From positions 62,001 to 126,000 of the forward strand of contig NZ_FRAP01000016.1 in the NCBI RefSeq assembly GCF_900142365.1: a stretch of 64,000 nt of DNA, given 5' to 3'. Below, one piece after another: positions 12,001 through 20,924 of the stretch. Below the pieces are notes generated by a model. That model was not told where the DNA came from. It made no database searches and was given only the letters and a program-made list of their open reading frames with translations. The position numbers and the translations under genes are program-made. The stretch is from Pseudonocardia thermophila. Lineage in GTDB: Bacteria; Actinomycetota; Actinomycetes; Mycobacteriales; Pseudonocardiaceae. Position 1 is the first letter of the stretch. The number at the start of each line of letters is the position of its first letter.

Positions 12001-12579
12001 GATGATCCGGACCGAGTAGACGTCCTTCTCGGTCGTCTTGTCGATCTCGTGGCTGAAGTAGACGCCGGGCGAGCGCACCAGCTGCGACACGACGACGCGC
12101 TCGGTGCCGTTGATGATGAAGGTGCCCTTGTCGGTCATCATGGGGAAATCGCCCATGAAGACCGTCTGGCTCTTGATCTCACCCGTGGTGTTGTTGGTGA
12201 ACTCCGCGGTGACGAAGAGCGGCGCGGCGTAGGTCATGTCCTTGTCGCGGCACTCCTCGACCGAGGCCTTCACCTCGTCGAACCGCGGGTCCGAGAAGGA
12301 CAGCGACATGGAGCCGGAGAAGTCCTCGATCGGCGAGATCTCGGCGAGGACCTCCTCCAGCCCGCTGACCGGGTTCTCGTCCCCGGCGTCGACGCGCCGC
12401 TGGAACCACTCCTCCGAGCCGATCAGCCACTCGAAGGACTGGATCTGCAGGTCGAGGAGGTTGGGCACCTCGAGGGGTTCGCGGATCTTCGCGAAGGACA
12501 CCCGAGTCGGTGCACCGGGGAAGTTCGGATTGGCCGAGACGGAGGTCGCGGGAGTCTGAGTGGCGCGAGGCGATGCCAA
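9070..12579 (-). CDS. rpoB: DNA-directed RNA polymerase subunit beta
   Basis: This is the beta subunit of RNA polymerase. I place the start at TTG 12579 (residues L-A-S-P-R-A-T-Q), which has a GGAAGGA ribosome binding site 7-8 nt upstream and gives 1169 residues; the frame stays open upstream, but the extension looks non-coding. The rifampicin pocket reads [20 protein letters not shown] followed by [11 protein letters not shown]. In M. tuberculosis numbering, Asp516, His526 and Ser531 are all the sensitive type; His replaces Asn518 and Ala replaces Ser522. So no rifampicin resistance is predicted from the main positions. Confidence 0.98.
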   Translation of the reverse strand: MASPRATQTPATSVSANPNFPGAPTRVSFAKIREPLEVPNLLDLQIQSFEWLIGSEEWFQRRVDAGDENPVSGLEEVLAEISPIEDFSGSMSLSFSDPRFDEVKASVEECRDKDMTYAAPLFVTAEFTNNTTGEIKSQTVFMGDFPMMTDKGTFIINGTERVVVSQLVRSPGVYFSHEIDKTTEKDVYSVRIIPSRGAWLEFDVDKRDTVGVRIDRKRRQPVTVLLKALGWTEEQIKARFGFSETVMATLEKDHTAGQDEALLDIYRKLRPGEPPTRESAQALLENLFFKEKRYDLAKVGRYKTNRKLGLKTPLEVGTLTEEDIAVTIEYLVRLHAGETEMTVGEGEDAVTIPVETDDIDHFGNRRLRTVGELIQNQIRVGLSRMERVVRERMTTQDVEAITPQTLINIRPVVAAIKEFFGTSQLSQFMDQHNPLAGLTHKRRLSALGPGGLSRERAGFEVRDVHHSHYGRMCPIETPEGPNIGLIGYLSTFAQVNPFGFIQTPYRKVVDGRVTDEIDYLTADEEERFVIAQANAPLDDEGNFIEDRVLVRRKGGEPDLIAPSGVDYIDVSPRQMVSVGSALIPFLEHDDANRALMGANMQRQAVPLLRSEAPLVGTGMELRAAVDAGDVVVAEKAGVVEEVCADYITVMADDGTRKTYRLYKFRRSNQTTCINQKPIVDEGQRVEAGQVLADGPCTENGELALGKNLLVAIMPWEGHNYEDAIILSQRLVRDDVLTSIHIEEHEIDARDTKLGAEEITRDIPNVSEEVLADLDERGIIRIGAEVQPGDILVGKVTPKGETELTPEERLLRAIFGEKAREVRDTSLKVPHGETGKVIGIRVFSRDDDDELPPGVNELVRVYVAQKRKIQDGDKLAGRHGNKGVIGKILPEEDMPFLPDGTPVDIILNTHGVPRRMNIGQILETHLGWIAKSGWHIEGDPEWAKKIPEELRSAPQNTLTATPVFDGAKEHEITGLLGCTLPNRDGERMVGPDGKAILFDGRSGEPFPFPVAVGYMYILKLAHLVDDKIHARSTGPYSMITQQPLGGKAQFGGQRFGEMECWAMQAYGAAYTLQELLTIKSDDVVGRVKVYEAIVKGENIPEPGIPESFKVLLKELQSLCLNVEVLSSDGAAIEMRDSDDEDLERAAANLGINLSSRPGSDSTMTVDDVVN

Positions 12580-12820
12580 GATGCGTCCTTCCGGAACTGC
12601 GCTCTCGTCTGGCAGGATCCGGGACTCGCGCGCTACCGTTCGATCATCGACCCGGGCGGTGTGATCCCCCCGAGGCCGAGCTGATGTGCTCGGTGCGCCG
12701 GGCCGCCGGAGCCCGCCGTCAGTTGTCAGCGCGCAACCACCGACCCAAGACACCGCTCGCGGGGAACTCCGGTGGGGAGCCTCTCTGCGCGCGGAAGTTG
12801 GACGGAGGCAGCGCAAAGAG

Positions 12821-12849
12821 GCAGTCTAGCTGCGAATGCAGCCGCTGTC
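12821..12849 (-). promoter_or_regulatory. Probable rpoBC promoter
   Basis: On the minus strand a TCGACA -35 box (12849-12844) is followed by a 17-bp spacer and a TAGACT -10 box (12826-12821), giving a leader of about 235 nt before rpoB. The 740-bp gap between rplL and rpoB (12580-13321) otherwise holds the rplL terminator and a Crp-like palindrome, and no gene that I can support. Confidence 0.6.
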
Positions 12850-13222
12850 GAGACACGTCACCAAGGTGACCGTCGAGACCTAAGCGTGACGCGCCGACGC
12901 CCCGGAGTCAAGACGCTACGCGGCGGTAAGTGGTCCGTTTTGCGGGACAACCGGGTGGTGACCTGCCCCGACGGACCGAAGGTCCCCTCGGGAGAGGGAG
13001 TTCGTCCCGCCGCACCGACCGCCCGTCGGTGATCAGGCGACGACGGACCGTCACGCGTTCGCACCGTTCCCGTCGGCGGGCGGTCGGTGCGCCAGCATTT
13101 CGTCCGGCGTGTCGCGTACCACTTTCGGGTGAACGCGGAGCGTGATCGCACGTTCACGGCGACGGGTTTCGCCTGATGAGGACGCTGCGCGAGGCAGACT
13201 CGAATCGCCGATCCGAAAATAT

Positions 13223-13238
13223 TGTGACTTCTGTCACG
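13223..13238. promoter_or_regulatory. Candidate Crp/GlxR-family binding site upstream of rpoB
   Basis: The sequence TGTGACTTCTGTCACG matches the Crp/GlxR consensus TGTGA-N6-TCACA at 9 of 10 conserved positions. It lies in a locally AT-rich patch (GAAAATATTG just upstream), about 370 bp before the predicted rpoB promoter. A role in control is inference only. Confidence 0.4.
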
Positions 13239-13264
13239 TTCTCGCTTGAGGCGCGGGGACGCGC

Positions 13265-13299
13265 CGAGGGGCGGCACCCCGAACGCGGGTACCGCCCCT
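13265..13299 (-). terminator. Terminator after rplL
   Basis: A hairpin with 9-bp arms GAGGGGCGG / CCGCCCCTC, extended by four further pairs past one mismatch, lies 22 bp after the rplL stop. It separates rplJL from rpoBC, so rpoBC needs its own promoter or read-through. Confidence 0.65.
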
Positions 13300-13321
13300 C
13301 TGGACGTGCGGTGGCAGCAGG

Positions 13322-13723
13322 TCAGACCAGGTTGACCTTCGCGCCGGCCTCCTCGAGCTTGGCCTTGGCGGCGTCGGCGGCCTCCTTGTTGACGCCCTCC
13401 AGGATCGGCTTCGGGGCGCTCTCGACGAGGTCCTTCGCCTCCTTCAGGCCCAGGCCCGAGACCAGCTCGCGGACGACCTTGATGACCTGGATCTTCTTGT
13501 CGCCGGCGGCCTCGAGGACGACGTTGAACTCGTCCTTCTCCTCCTCGGCCGGAGCAGCGGCGCCGCCGGCGCCCGCAGCGGCGCCCGGAGCAGCGGCCAC
13601 GGCGACCGGGGCGGCGGCGGTGACGTCGAACGTCTCCTCGAACTTCTTCACGAACTCGGCGAGCTCGATCAGGGTGAGGTCCTTGAAGGCCTCGAGCAGC
13701 TCGTCGATGCTCAGCTTCGCCAT
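13322..13723 (-). CDS. rplL: 50S ribosomal protein L7/L12 (bL12)
   Basis: L12 forms the flexible ribosomal stalk that recruits translational GTPases. The 133 residues show the usual layout: an N-terminal dimerisation helix ([20 protein letters not shown]), an Ala/Gly/Pro-rich hinge around residues 37-60, and a globular C-terminal domain ending in [14 protein letters not shown]. The ATG start has a GAGAGGAA ribosome binding site. It follows rplJ by 42 bp. Confidence 0.98.
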   Translation of the reverse strand: MAKLSIDELLEAFKDLTLIELAEFVKKFEETFDVTAAAPVAVAAAPGAAAGAGGAAAPAEEEKDEFNVVLEAAGDKKIQVIKVVRELVSGLGLKEAKDLVESAPKPILEGVNKEAADAAKAKLEEAGAKVNLV

Positions 13724-13765
13724 GGTGGCGGTTCCTCTCTGGTGAAACGCAAGGGCTGGGGTGGG

Positions 13766-14341
13766 TCAGCTCTCGGTGTTGTCGGTGTTGGGAGCAGCGT
13801 CGGCGGGCGCGGCCGAGGCCTCGCCCTCCGCAGCACGCTTGTCGGCGAGGGCCTGGGCGAGCCGGGCGACCTGCGCGGCCGGGGCGGCGAACAGGCCGGC
13901 GGCCTTGGCCAGCGACCCCTTCATCGCACCGGCGAGCTTCGCCAGCAGCACCTCGCGGGACTCCAGGTCGGCGAGCTGGTTGACCTCGGCGACGGTCAGC
14001 GGCCGACCGTCCATGAAGCCACCCTTGATCACCAGGCCCTGGTTGGACTTGGCGAACTCGCGCAGCGCCTTGGCTGCATCGACCGGCTCACCCTCGATGA
14101 ACGCGATCGCCGTCGGGCCGACGAGCAGCTGCTCGATGCCCTCGACGCCCGCCTTCTCCGCCGCCCGCTTCACCAAGGTGTTCTTGGCGATGCGGTACGT
14201 CGTGCCCGCGCCGAGCGAGCGACGAAGCTGGGTGAGCTGGGCCATGGTCAGGCCCCGGTACTCCGTGACCACCGAGGCGGACGAGCCGCGGAACCGGTCG
14301 GCGATCTCCTCGACCGCTGCGACCTTGTCAGCTCTGGCCAT
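13766..14341 (-). CDS. rplJ: 50S ribosomal protein L10 (uL10)
   Basis: L10 anchors the L12 dimers to the ribosome and represses its own operon by binding the leader RNA. The 191-residue reading starts at ATG 14341 ([13 protein letters not shown]), preceded by a GAGAGGAGG ribosome binding site. The frame is open further upstream, but that sequence belongs to the leader RNA. The C-terminus carries an Ala-rich L12-binding helix and an acidic tail. Confidence 0.97.
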   Translation of the reverse strand: MARADKVAAVEEIADRFRGSSASVVTEYRGLTMAQLTQLRRSLGAGTTYRIAKNTLVKRAAEKAGVEGIEQLLVGPTAIAFIEGEPVDAAKALREFAKSNQGLVIKGGFMDGRPLTVAEVNQLADLESREVLLAKLAGAMKGSLAKAAGLFAAPAAQVARLAQALADKRAAEGEASAAPADAAPNTDNTES

Positions 14342-14401
14342 CCGTGCCTCCTCTCGGGTGTCGGTACGTGGTCTCCACCGCGACGACCCGGGAGGTTGGG
14401 A

Positions 14402-14581
14402 TTCCGAAACGACGAACGCCCCGCGCGCAGGGCACGGGGCGTGGAAGGATGGCGCGCCGCAAGGCGCGCAACGCTCTACTACCTCGTCCCCCTGCGCGGG
14501 TCGCCCGTACGAGACGGGACCTTCGCGGGCCCGCGAGCGAGCCCGAACCTGCGGTCTTCGGTGGAACCGCCGACCAGGATA
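14402..14581 (-). ncRNA. L10 leader: autoregulatory attenuator of rplJ-rplL, with promoter -10
   Basis: A TATCCT -10 box (14581-14576) is followed on the minus strand by CCGAAGACCGCAGG (14561-14548), which matches the conserved core of the bacterial L10-leader RNA. Downstream lies a GC-rich hairpin (14441-14417, arms CGCCCCG / CGGGGCG) followed by a T-rich run (TTCGTCGTTT, 14416-14407), the form of an intrinsic attenuator. Free L10 is known to bind such leaders to reduce rplJL expression. A second stem-loop (14469-14452) lies between the two elements. The motif match is direct; the mechanism follows from the family. Confidence 0.7.
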
Positions 14582-14626
14582 CGCGGTTGCCCAGGTGGCG
14601 GGTGCGCGGGGCCCCACCGGGGGCAG

Positions 14627-14671
14627 CGAACGGCACTCTGGTCCACCCCGAGTGGACCAGAGTGCCGTTCG
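14627..14671 (-). terminator. Terminator of the mce operon
   Basis: A 19-bp perfect inverted repeat (arms starting CGAACGGCACTCTGG, 7-nt loop) begins 6 bp after the last stop codon of the mce operon. It can act in both directions and insulates the mce operon from rplJ. Confidence 0.8.
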
Positions 14672-14676
14672 TTCAC

Positions 14677-15528
14677 CTACACGGCTTGCACATCCGCGAT
14701 CTTCCAGACTCCGTCGATCTTCTTCGCCGTGACCGTCAGGCGGCCGGCGGAGGCGAGCTGCTGCGGGCCGTCCTCCGCAGCGCGGGTGGCGATCTGGTTC
14801 ATGAACAGCACCACGACGGCGGTGTCGTCCTCGAGCCGGCTGACCCCGGTGTTGGAGACGGTGGCGGTGACCACGGCCTTCTGCTGCGGGGCGCGGGCGC
14901 GGACCTCGGTGAACAGCTGGCCGAACTGCTGCTCGAACTCCGGTGTGATGACGGCGCGGGCGGTGCGCTCGTTCTCGTCGAGGCGGGCGAAGTCGTACGA
15001 GTAGATCGTCGTCACCGCGTCCGCGACCTGCTGGGCGACCTGGCTGGTCGCGCCGATGTCGATCAGCGCCCGGTTGGCGGCGGGGCCGGAGTGCTCGCGG
15101 TGGTACCAGAGCGCTCCGAAGAACGACGCCAGGAACACGAGCACCGTCGCGGCGGCACCCCAGGCGATCAGTGCCCGCGTCGTGACGGGGGTGGTGCGGA
15201 GCGCGCGCAGCGAGCGCCGGGGCCGTGCTGGGGAGGCGTCCGCCGCTTCCTCGTCGACGTCCTCCGCGCCCGCCGTCCTCGCCTCCGCCCGCTCCGTGGC
15301 CAGTGGCTCGTCGACGGTCGCGGCCTGCTCCGCTTCCCCGCGGCCGTCCGCTGCGGGCTCCGAGACGACCTGGGCCGGCTCCGGCGTGGCCTCCTCGACG
15401 GTGGCAGTGCGCCCGCCCCCGCGCCGCCCAGCGGACGTGAGCGCCTCGGCAGGAGCAGAGCGGGTGGTGCGGCGGCCGGCGACGCGGGGGCGGCGGATGC
15501 CGGGGGTGCTGCGGTGGGTGGGGGGCAT
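14677..15528 (-). CDS. Mce-associated membrane protein (distal)
   Basis: Small membrane proteins downstream of mceF are typical of mycobacterial and Pseudonocardia mce operons and help stabilise or complete the importer. The 283 residues have a long, charged, low-complexity cytoplasmic N-terminus (about residues 1-115, rich in Glu/Ala/Arg), one membrane helix (about 120-143) and an extracytoplasmic domain of the Mce-associated/SnoaL-like type ending in [19 protein letters not shown]. The ATG at 15528 has a good AGGAGGT site. It is the last gene of the mce operon, 49 bp after the other Mce-associated gene. The exact partner is unknown. Confidence 0.8.
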   Translation of the reverse strand: MPPTHRSTPGIRRPRVAGRRTTRSAPAEALTSAGRRGGGRTATVEEATPEPAQVVSEPAADGRGEAEQAATVDEPLATERAEARTAGAEDVDEEAADASPARPRRSLRALRTTPVTTRALIAWGAAATVLVFLASFFGALWYHREHSGPAANRALIDIGATSQVAQQVADAVTTIYSYDFARLDENERTARAVITPEFEQQFGQLFTEVRARAPQQKAVVTATVSNTGVSRLEDDTAVVVLFMNQIATRAAEDGPQQLASAGRLTVTAKKIDGVWKIADVQAV

Positions 15529-15577
15529 GTCGGTGACCTCCTGGAGTCGGTCGACCTCGGGGAGCGGGGGGCGCGGC

Positions 15578-16138
15578 TCAGCTCGCGCCCGGGTTGCGCA
15601 CCGGCGCCAGCTTCGCGACCTTCCAGCCGTCGGGTGTGCGGTGCATCTCCAGCTGGAGCCGCTGGCGGGTGAGGACCGGCTTCTGCCCGTCCGGGGTGAC
15701 GGTGACGTCGACGCCGACGATGACGCGGGCGATCCCGGCGCGGTCATCGAGCTCGGTGACCGCCGGGTCCTTCGCGACGGCCGTGGTGACCCGCTTCGAC
15801 TCGGTGACGACCTTGATGTAGTCGTCGCGGTTGCGGCGGAACTCCTCCAGCACCTGCCCGGTGGACGCCGCCATCCACGCGTCCAGCCCCGCCGGGGCGT
15901 TGCGGTGGTCGAGCGTGTTGAGGGTCTCCGCGGCGGTCCGGGCCGCGTTCAACGCCTCGTCGCGCTGCTCGGCCAGGTGACCGTCGCCGCTGCCGAGCGA
16001 CACCGCCCAGAGCGCGCCGAACACCACGGCCGCGACCGCGGCGACGGCGGTGACGACCTGGAGGATGCGGCCCATCACCGGCCGGGCCGATGCGGGTTCC
16101 CCGGCGGGGGTCGAGGGGTTCTCGTCGAGCACGGTCAT
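15578..16138 (-). CDS. Mce-associated membrane protein (proximal)
   Basis: The 186 residues have a short cytoplasmic tail, one membrane helix (about 24-48) and an extracytoplasmic domain with the sequence pattern of Mce-associated proteins (conserved end HRTPDGWKVAKLAPV). The ATG start has a GGAGGAAG ribosome binding site. It lies 43 bp after mceF, in the same operon. It probably supports the assembly or function of the Mce complex; the substrate is not deducible. Confidence 0.82.
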   Translation of the reverse strand: MTVLDENPSTPAGEPASARPVMGRILQVVTAVAAVAAVVFGALWAVSLGSGDGHLAEQRDEALNAARTAAETLNTLDHRNAPAGLDAWMAASTGQVLEEFRRNRDDYIKVVTESKRVTTAVAKDPAVTELDDRAGIARVIVGVDVTVTPDGQKPVLTRQRLQLEMHRTPDGWKVAKLAPVRNPGAS

Positions 16139-16181
16139 GTCTTCCTCCAGACGGCTGCCGGGGCAGCCCTCGTGGGACGGG

Positions 16182-17441
16182 TCAGCCGCTCGCGAGGATC
16201 TGCGCCGGGGAACCCAGCGGGACCTCGGTCATGTCGACCAGCAGGAGCGTGGTCGCCTTCTGCTGCTCGTCCTCCTCGTCCGTGTTCTTCTCGTCCGGGT
16301 TCTCTGGGTGCGCCGCGTCGGGGGTCGGCGACCGCGGGACGTTCTGCGATCCCCGCACGTTGATCCCGGTCGACGCGGGCTCGGCGCAGTGCGCGTCGGC
16401 GTTGACCGGGACCTCGGTGACGTCGGTGCCGGGCCGTTTCGCCGTGCTCTCGTAGCCGCGCACGCACGCGAGCGGGTCGAACACGTTGAGCACCAGCCCG
16501 AGGTGCGCGCCGGTTCCGTCGCCCGGGACGGCGGTGAGCACGCCCGCGACCAGCGCCGGGTAGGTGACGAGGACCTGCCGCAGGCCGGGCTGGCGCGGCT
16601 CGGCGATGCGGGTGACGGTCAGCAGGTTGGCGATCACCTCGCCGAGCTCGCTGCCGCTCTCGTCGAGCAGCGCGGACAGCTCCTCCGTCGCGGGCGGCGC
16701 GTACTGGATCACCCGGCGCAGATCGCCGTCGGACTCCTTCAGCTGCGCGGCGAGCAGCGCCAGGTTCTCGCTGAACCCCCGGAACTGCCCCGAGGTGGCG
16801 TTGAGCGTGCGCAGCACCGGGCGGGCGTCCTCGATCAGCGCCGTCGTCTGCGGCAGCGCCTCGACGGCCGCCGCGGTGAACTCCCCGGTGGTGTCGAGCA
16901 GCCGCTGCAGCGGCACGCCCGTGTCGGCGAACGCGGTGCCCAGCTCGTCGACGACGAGCTGCAGCCGGTCCAGCGGGACCGACCTCGCCAGGTCGTCGAG
17001 GCTCGCCACCAGCTCCTCGACGGGCACCGGGACCTCGACGCGGCCCTCGCTCTCCCGGATGACCGACCCGGCCTGCAGCGTCGGCCCGTCCGCGGTGTCG
17101 GGCAGCAGGTCGACGTACTGCTCGCCGATGGCCGACAGGTTGCGCACCTGCGCGGTCACCGACGCCGGGATCGGCGGGGCGGACCGGTCGATGTCCAGCC
17201 GCACCTCCACCCCGTCCGGGGTGAGGGCGAGCGGTCCGACCCGCCCGACGCTGACCCCGCGATAGGTCACGTCGGCCCCGGTGAAGATCCCGCCGGAGCG
17301 CGACATCTGCAGCGTGACCGGGTAGCTGGTGGCGCCGACGACCGCGCCGAGGTCCGCGAACCGCACGCCGGTGTAGACCACACCGACGACGGCCACCACG
17401 AGCAGCGCGATCAGCTGCAGCCGCGTGCGCCGGGTGATCAT
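16182..17441 (-). CDS. mceF: Mce family protein, MceF position
   Basis: MCE-domain subunits form a hexameric tube that carries lipids from the outer envelope to the YrbE permease. The 419 residues have an N-terminal membrane anchor (about 9-27), one MCE domain (about 36-115, with the GADVTYRGVSVGRVG motif), a long helical region, and an acidic, low-complexity tail (NTDEEDEQQK) before the C-terminus. The ATG overlaps the mceE stop by 4 bp (ATGA). It is the sixth mce gene in order. Confidence 0.9.
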   Translation of the reverse strand: MITRRTRLQLIALLVVAVVGVVYTGVRFADLGAVVGATSYPVTLQMSRSGGIFTGADVTYRGVSVGRVGPLALTPDGVEVRLDIDRSAPPIPASVTAQVRNLSAIGEQYVDLLPDTADGPTLQAGSVIRESEGRVEVPVPVEELVASLDDLARSVPLDRLQLVVDELGTAFADTGVPLQRLLDTTGEFTAAAVEALPQTTALIEDARPVLRTLNATSGQFRGFSENLALLAAQLKESDGDLRRVIQYAPPATEELSALLDESGSELGEVIANLLTVTRIAEPRQPGLRQVLVTYPALVAGVLTAVPGDGTGAHLGLVLNVFDPLACVRGYESTAKRPGTDVTEVPVNADAHCAEPASTGINVRGSQNVPRSPTPDAAHPENPDEKNTDEEDEQQKATTLLLVDMTEVPLGSPAQILASG

Positions 17442-18679
17442 CCGCCACCTCCGAACAGCCCACCGAACAGGCCACCGCGCCGCTCCGGCTGCGCGTCCTC
17501 TTCCTTCTCCTCCTCCGGCTCCTGGCGGTCGGCGGAGGTCGCCGGGCCGCCGCCGAGACCGGGCAGCGCGCCGAGCAGCGGCAGCTCGGGCGCGGTCGGG
17601 GCACCCAGGAGCGGGGCGAGCAGTTGCGCGTTGGCGGGCAGCCCGGGCAGCGCCGGCAGGCCACCGTTGAGGATGTTCTTCAGCAGCCCATCGAGGCCGA
17701 GGTCGAGGTAGATGTCGGCGTAGAGGTTGGAGAAGTCGCCGGCGAACCCGTCGGCGGCCGCATCGGTGAACGGCGGGCTGGCCAGCACCTCCAGCGAGCG
17801 CGGCAGGTTCTGCTCGGCTGCAGCGAGCTGCTCCAGCGTGGGCCGCAGCATCCGCAGATCGGCCAGCAGATCCTCGCGGCTGCGGTCGACCACGTCGAGC
17901 GCGACGGTGGACAGCCGGTCGAGCGACTGCAGCATGTCGACCAGCTGCTCGCGCTGCGCCGCCAGCTCCTCGATGCCCGGGCCGAGGTCCTGCAGCGCGT
18001 TCTCGATCTTCGGCCGGCCCTCGTCGAGCGTGGCGGCGAGCCGGTTGAGCCCGTCGATGGCGCGGGTGATGTCGCCCTTGCGGCCGTCGAGGGCGCGCAC
18101 CAGGGTGTCGAGGTTCTCCAGCAGCGACCGGATCTCCGGCTCGTTGCCCTCCAGCGCCTGGTTCAGCTCGACCGCGATCGTGCGGATGTTCCCGACGCCG
18201 CCGCCGTCGAGCAGCATCGCGAGCGCGCCGAAGACCTCCTCGACCTCGACGGCCCGCCCGGACCGCTCGATCGGGATCCGCGCCCCGTCGCTCAGCGTGC
18301 CGGTCGCGCCCGACGGGGGCGGACCGAGCTGCACGAACTTCTCCCCCAGCAAGCTGGTGGTGCGCACCCGGGCCACGGCGTTGGCGGGCAGCCGCACGTC
18401 GCCGTTGACGTCGACGGTGACCAGCGCCCGCCACGTCGCCGGATCGAGCCGGACCTCGCGGACCGAGCCGACCGCCACGTCGGCCACCTTCACCAGCGAC
18501 TGCGGCACGAGATCGACCACATCGGCGAACTCGACCGTCACCGAGTACGGGCGGTCGCCGAGATCGGCCCCGCCGGGGAGGTCCACCCCGCGCAACCCGC
18601 TGGTCAGGACCCCGCAGCCGGAGGTCAGCGCGAGGGCCAGACCGGCGGCGGCCAGGGCCGCGGCGCATCGCCGGATCAT
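17438..18679 (-). CDS. mceE: Mce family lipoprotein, MceE position
   Basis: In actinobacterial mce operons the fifth subunit is a lipoprotein (LprK type). The 413 residues begin with a signal peptide ending in the lipobox TSGC (Cys22). The MCE domain follows (about 43-120, with DVAVGSVREV), then a helical needle region, and a Glu-rich and Gly-rich C-terminal tail. The start and stop overlap both neighbours by 4 bp (ATGA), so the operon is translationally coupled. Confidence 0.92.
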   Translation of the reverse strand: MIRRCAAALAAAGLALALTSGCGVLTSGLRGVDLPGGADLGDRPYSVTVEFADVVDLVPQSLVKVADVAVGSVREVRLDPATWRALVTVDVNGDVRLPANAVARVRTTSLLGEKFVQLGPPPSGATGTLSDGARIPIERSGRAVEVEEVFGALAMLLDGGGVGNIRTIAVELNQALEGNEPEIRSLLENLDTLVRALDGRKGDITRAIDGLNRLAATLDEGRPKIENALQDLGPGIEELAAQREQLVDMLQSLDRLSTVALDVVDRSREDLLADLRMLRPTLEQLAAAEQNLPRSLEVLASPPFTDAAADGFAGDFSNLYADIYLDLGLDGLLKNILNGGLPALPGLPANAQLLAPLLGAPTAPELPLLGALPGLGGGPATSADRQEPEEEKEEDAQPERRGGLFGGLFGGGG

Positions 18680-19938
18680 GGGTCACCCCCGTCGTCGGCG
18701 CCGGCCTCGCCGACGTCCGCGGTGTCGGGTGCGGTGTCGGGTGCGGGGACCGGGGCCGGTGCGGTCCCGCCCGGAGCCGGGTCGGTGGGCAGCGGCATCA
18801 GCCCGGGGAACGGCGGCAGCTGCCCGGACTGCAGGCCGGTGATGATCTGCTGCAGGCTCGGCAGCTGGTCGACGAGCGGCAGCTGCTTGCACAGGTTCGC
18901 CAGCTCCACCGGCGCGTTCAGGGCGTCGTCGACCAGCTTGCAGACCATGTAGATCGGTGGGTTGGCCAGCTCCTGCAGGTTGGCGCGGGTGTTGAGGGTG
19001 CCCGACGAGGCGTCGTAGACGTTCGCCAGGTTGGACAGCGCGGCCGGGGCGAGATCGAGGATCTCGGTGAGCGCCGCCCGCTGCTCCACGAGCACCCGGG
19101 TGACCTCGGTGAGCCGGTCGACGTTCGACCTGAGCGCCGCGCGGTTGTCCCGGATGAACACGGTGACGTCGTCGAGCGCGGTGGCCAGGTCGCGCAGTGC
19201 CTCCCCCAGCTCTTCGCGCTGATCGGCGAGCACCCCGCTGACGTCGGCGATCCGCTCGTTGAACTCCCGCAGGGTGCGGTCGTTCTCCTTCAGCATCGCG
19301 ACGAACCTCTGCAGCTCGGTGATCGTGGCGAACAGGTCCTCGCTCGAACCGGAGAGCGTGCTGCCGAGCGCGCCGAGGTCGACGATGGTGCCGTTGATCG
19401 CCTGGCCGTTGCCGTCGAGGTTCTCGGCCAGCACCTCGAGCGAGTCGGTGAGCACCCCCTGCTCGTTCAGTCCGCCGGGGCCGAGCGCCTTCGCCAGCTC
19501 GGTCGCGGTGCGGGTGAGGTCGTCGACGCCGAGCGGCACCGCGGTGCGCTCGAGCGGGATGACCGCGCCGTCGGTGAGCTCGGGTCCGCCGGTCCAGGCC
19601 GGGAACAGCGTCACGTTGCGGCCGGTGACCAGGCTCGGCGACACGATGGCCGCCTTGACGTCGGCGGGCAGCTTCACGTCCGGGTCGGTGATCGTCATGT
19701 CGACGCGGACCCGGTCGCCCTCCGGCGTGATCTTGTCGATCGTGCCGATCGGGACGCCCTTCATCTGCACGGCGTTGTCCTCGAACAGCGCCGAGGCGTT
19801 CGTGAAGTACGCGGTCACGTGCCGGCCGCTGCCCAGCCTGGCCGCCTGCCACACCCCGACGGCCGCCAGGATCGCGACGACCGCGACCAGTGCGGCGGTG
19901 GTGAGCTGCCGCTTGTCCGACACCCATGAGCCGGTCAC
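18676..19938 (-). CDS. mceD: Mce family protein, MceD position
   Basis: The 420 residues show an N-terminal membrane helix (about 12-31), an MCE domain (about 38-115, containing VQMKGVPIGTIDKI), an extended helical section, and a Pro/Ala-rich tail with short repeats (PAPVPAPDTAPDTAD). The GTG start at 19938 overlaps the mceC stop (GTGA). It is one of the six non-identical subunits of the lipid channel. Confidence 0.9.
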   Translation of the reverse strand: MTGSWVSDKRQLTTAALVAVVAILAAVGVWQAARLGSGRHVTAYFTNASALFEDNAVQMKGVPIGTIDKITPEGDRVRVDMTITDPDVKLPADVKAAIVSPSLVTGRNVTLFPAWTGGPELTDGAVIPLERTAVPLGVDDLTRTATELAKALGPGGLNEQGVLTDSLEVLAENLDGNGQAINGTIVDLGALGSTLSGSSEDLFATITELQRFVAMLKENDRTLREFNERIADVSGVLADQREELGEALRDLATALDDVTVFIRDNRAALRSNVDRLTEVTRVLVEQRAALTEILDLAPAALSNLANVYDASSGTLNTRANLQELANPPIYMVCKLVDDALNAPVELANLCKQLPLVDQLPSLQQIITGLQSGQLPPFPGLMPLPTDPAPGGTAPAPVPAPDTAPDTADVGEAGADDGGDP

Positions 19939-20924
19939 GACAGATCACATCCCCCCGGGTTGAGGGGGCCGAGGGCCGGGACGGGCAGCAGGCCGCAGAT
20001 GTAGTTGTCGAACCAGCGGCCGGTCCCGATGGCGTTGTTGAACACCCGGATGAACACGGCCTCCTTCTTGAGCAGCTGGACCAGGTTGTCCTGGTTGCGC
20101 TCGAGCACCGCGACGACCTCGTCGAGCGTCTCCAACGTGGGCCGCAGCTGGTCGATGTTGTCCGCGACGAGGCCGGACAGCTGCCGGGAGAGATCACGGA
20201 TGCCGGTGATCAGCTTCGCGATCGCGTCGCGGCGGGCCTGCAGCTCGGCGAGCAGGAGGTTGCCGTCGGAGAGCAGCGCCTCGATGTCGTCGCGGCGCTC
20301 GGCCAGCGTCGTGGCGACGGTGCGGGTGCCCGACAGCAGGGTGCGCAGCTGCTCGTCGCGGCTGGCGATCGTGGTGGACAGCCGGGAGAGCCCGTCGAGC
20401 GCGCCGCGGATCTCCGGGGCGGTGCCGCGGAAGGTGTCCGACAGCGTCTGCAGGCTCTGCGCGAGCTGCTCGGTGTCGATCGCGTCGATCGTCTCGGAGA
20501 GCCCGTCGAAGGCCTCGACGACGTCGAACGGGGTGACCGTGCGGTCGACGCCCCACGGATGGTCGGGGTCCTGCTCGCGCTCACCCTGCGGGTCGAGTGC
20601 GAGGTACTTGGCCCCGAGCAGGGTGCGGATCTCGATGGAGGCGATCGTGCGGTCGCCGATCCACGCGTCGTGCACCCGGAAGTCGACCACCACCTGACCG
20701 TCCACCAGGGACACGTCGGTGACCCGGCCCACCTCGACGCCCGCGATCGTGACCTGGTCGCCGGCCTGCAGCCCGGCGGCGTCGGTGAAGTAGGCGGTGT
20801 AGGTGGTGCCGCCGGAGAACAGCGCCTTGCCGTTGAAGGCCAGCAGGACGACGAGCAGGATCGCCAGCACGCCACCGACGGCCGTCGGGACCGGAGGGAG
20901 CCGGTGGGTGATCGGGTCGGTCAA
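19935..20924 (-). CDS. mceC: Mce family protein, MceC position
   Basis: The 329 residues have an N-terminal membrane helix (about 15-35), an MCE domain (about 40-115, with VTIAGVEVGRVTDV) and a long helical segment with many Leu and charged residues, ending in a Cys-containing C-terminus. The start is an unusual TTG at 20924, fixed by a 4-bp overlap with the mceB stop (TTGA). Confidence 0.9.
   Translation of the reverse strand: MTDPITHRLPPVPTAVGGVLAILLVVLLAFNGKALFSGGTTYTAYFTDAAGLQAGDQVTIAGVEVGRVTDVSLVDGQVVVDFRVHDAWIGDRTIASIEIRTLLGAKYLALDPQGEREQDPDHPWGVDRTVTPFDVVEAFDGLSETIDAIDTEQLAQSLQTLSDTFRGTAPEIRGALDGLSRLSTTIASRDEQLRTLLSGTRTVATTLAERRDDIEALLSDGNLLLAELQARRDAIAKLITGIRDLSRQLSGLVADNIDQLRPTLETLDEVVAVLERNQDNLVQLLKKEAVFIRVFNNAIGTGRWFDNYICGLLPVPALGPLNPGGCDLS

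Noticed and set aside
9070..12579. RpoB as a rifampicin-resistant type
   Set aside because: Asp516, His526 and Ser531 (M. tuberculosis numbering) are the sensitive residues; the His at 518 and Ala at 522 are not known main resistance changes.
12580..13264. A small gene in the long rplL-rpoB gap
   Set aside because: Open frames there have no ribosome binding site and low-complexity Arg-rich translations; the gap looks regulatory.
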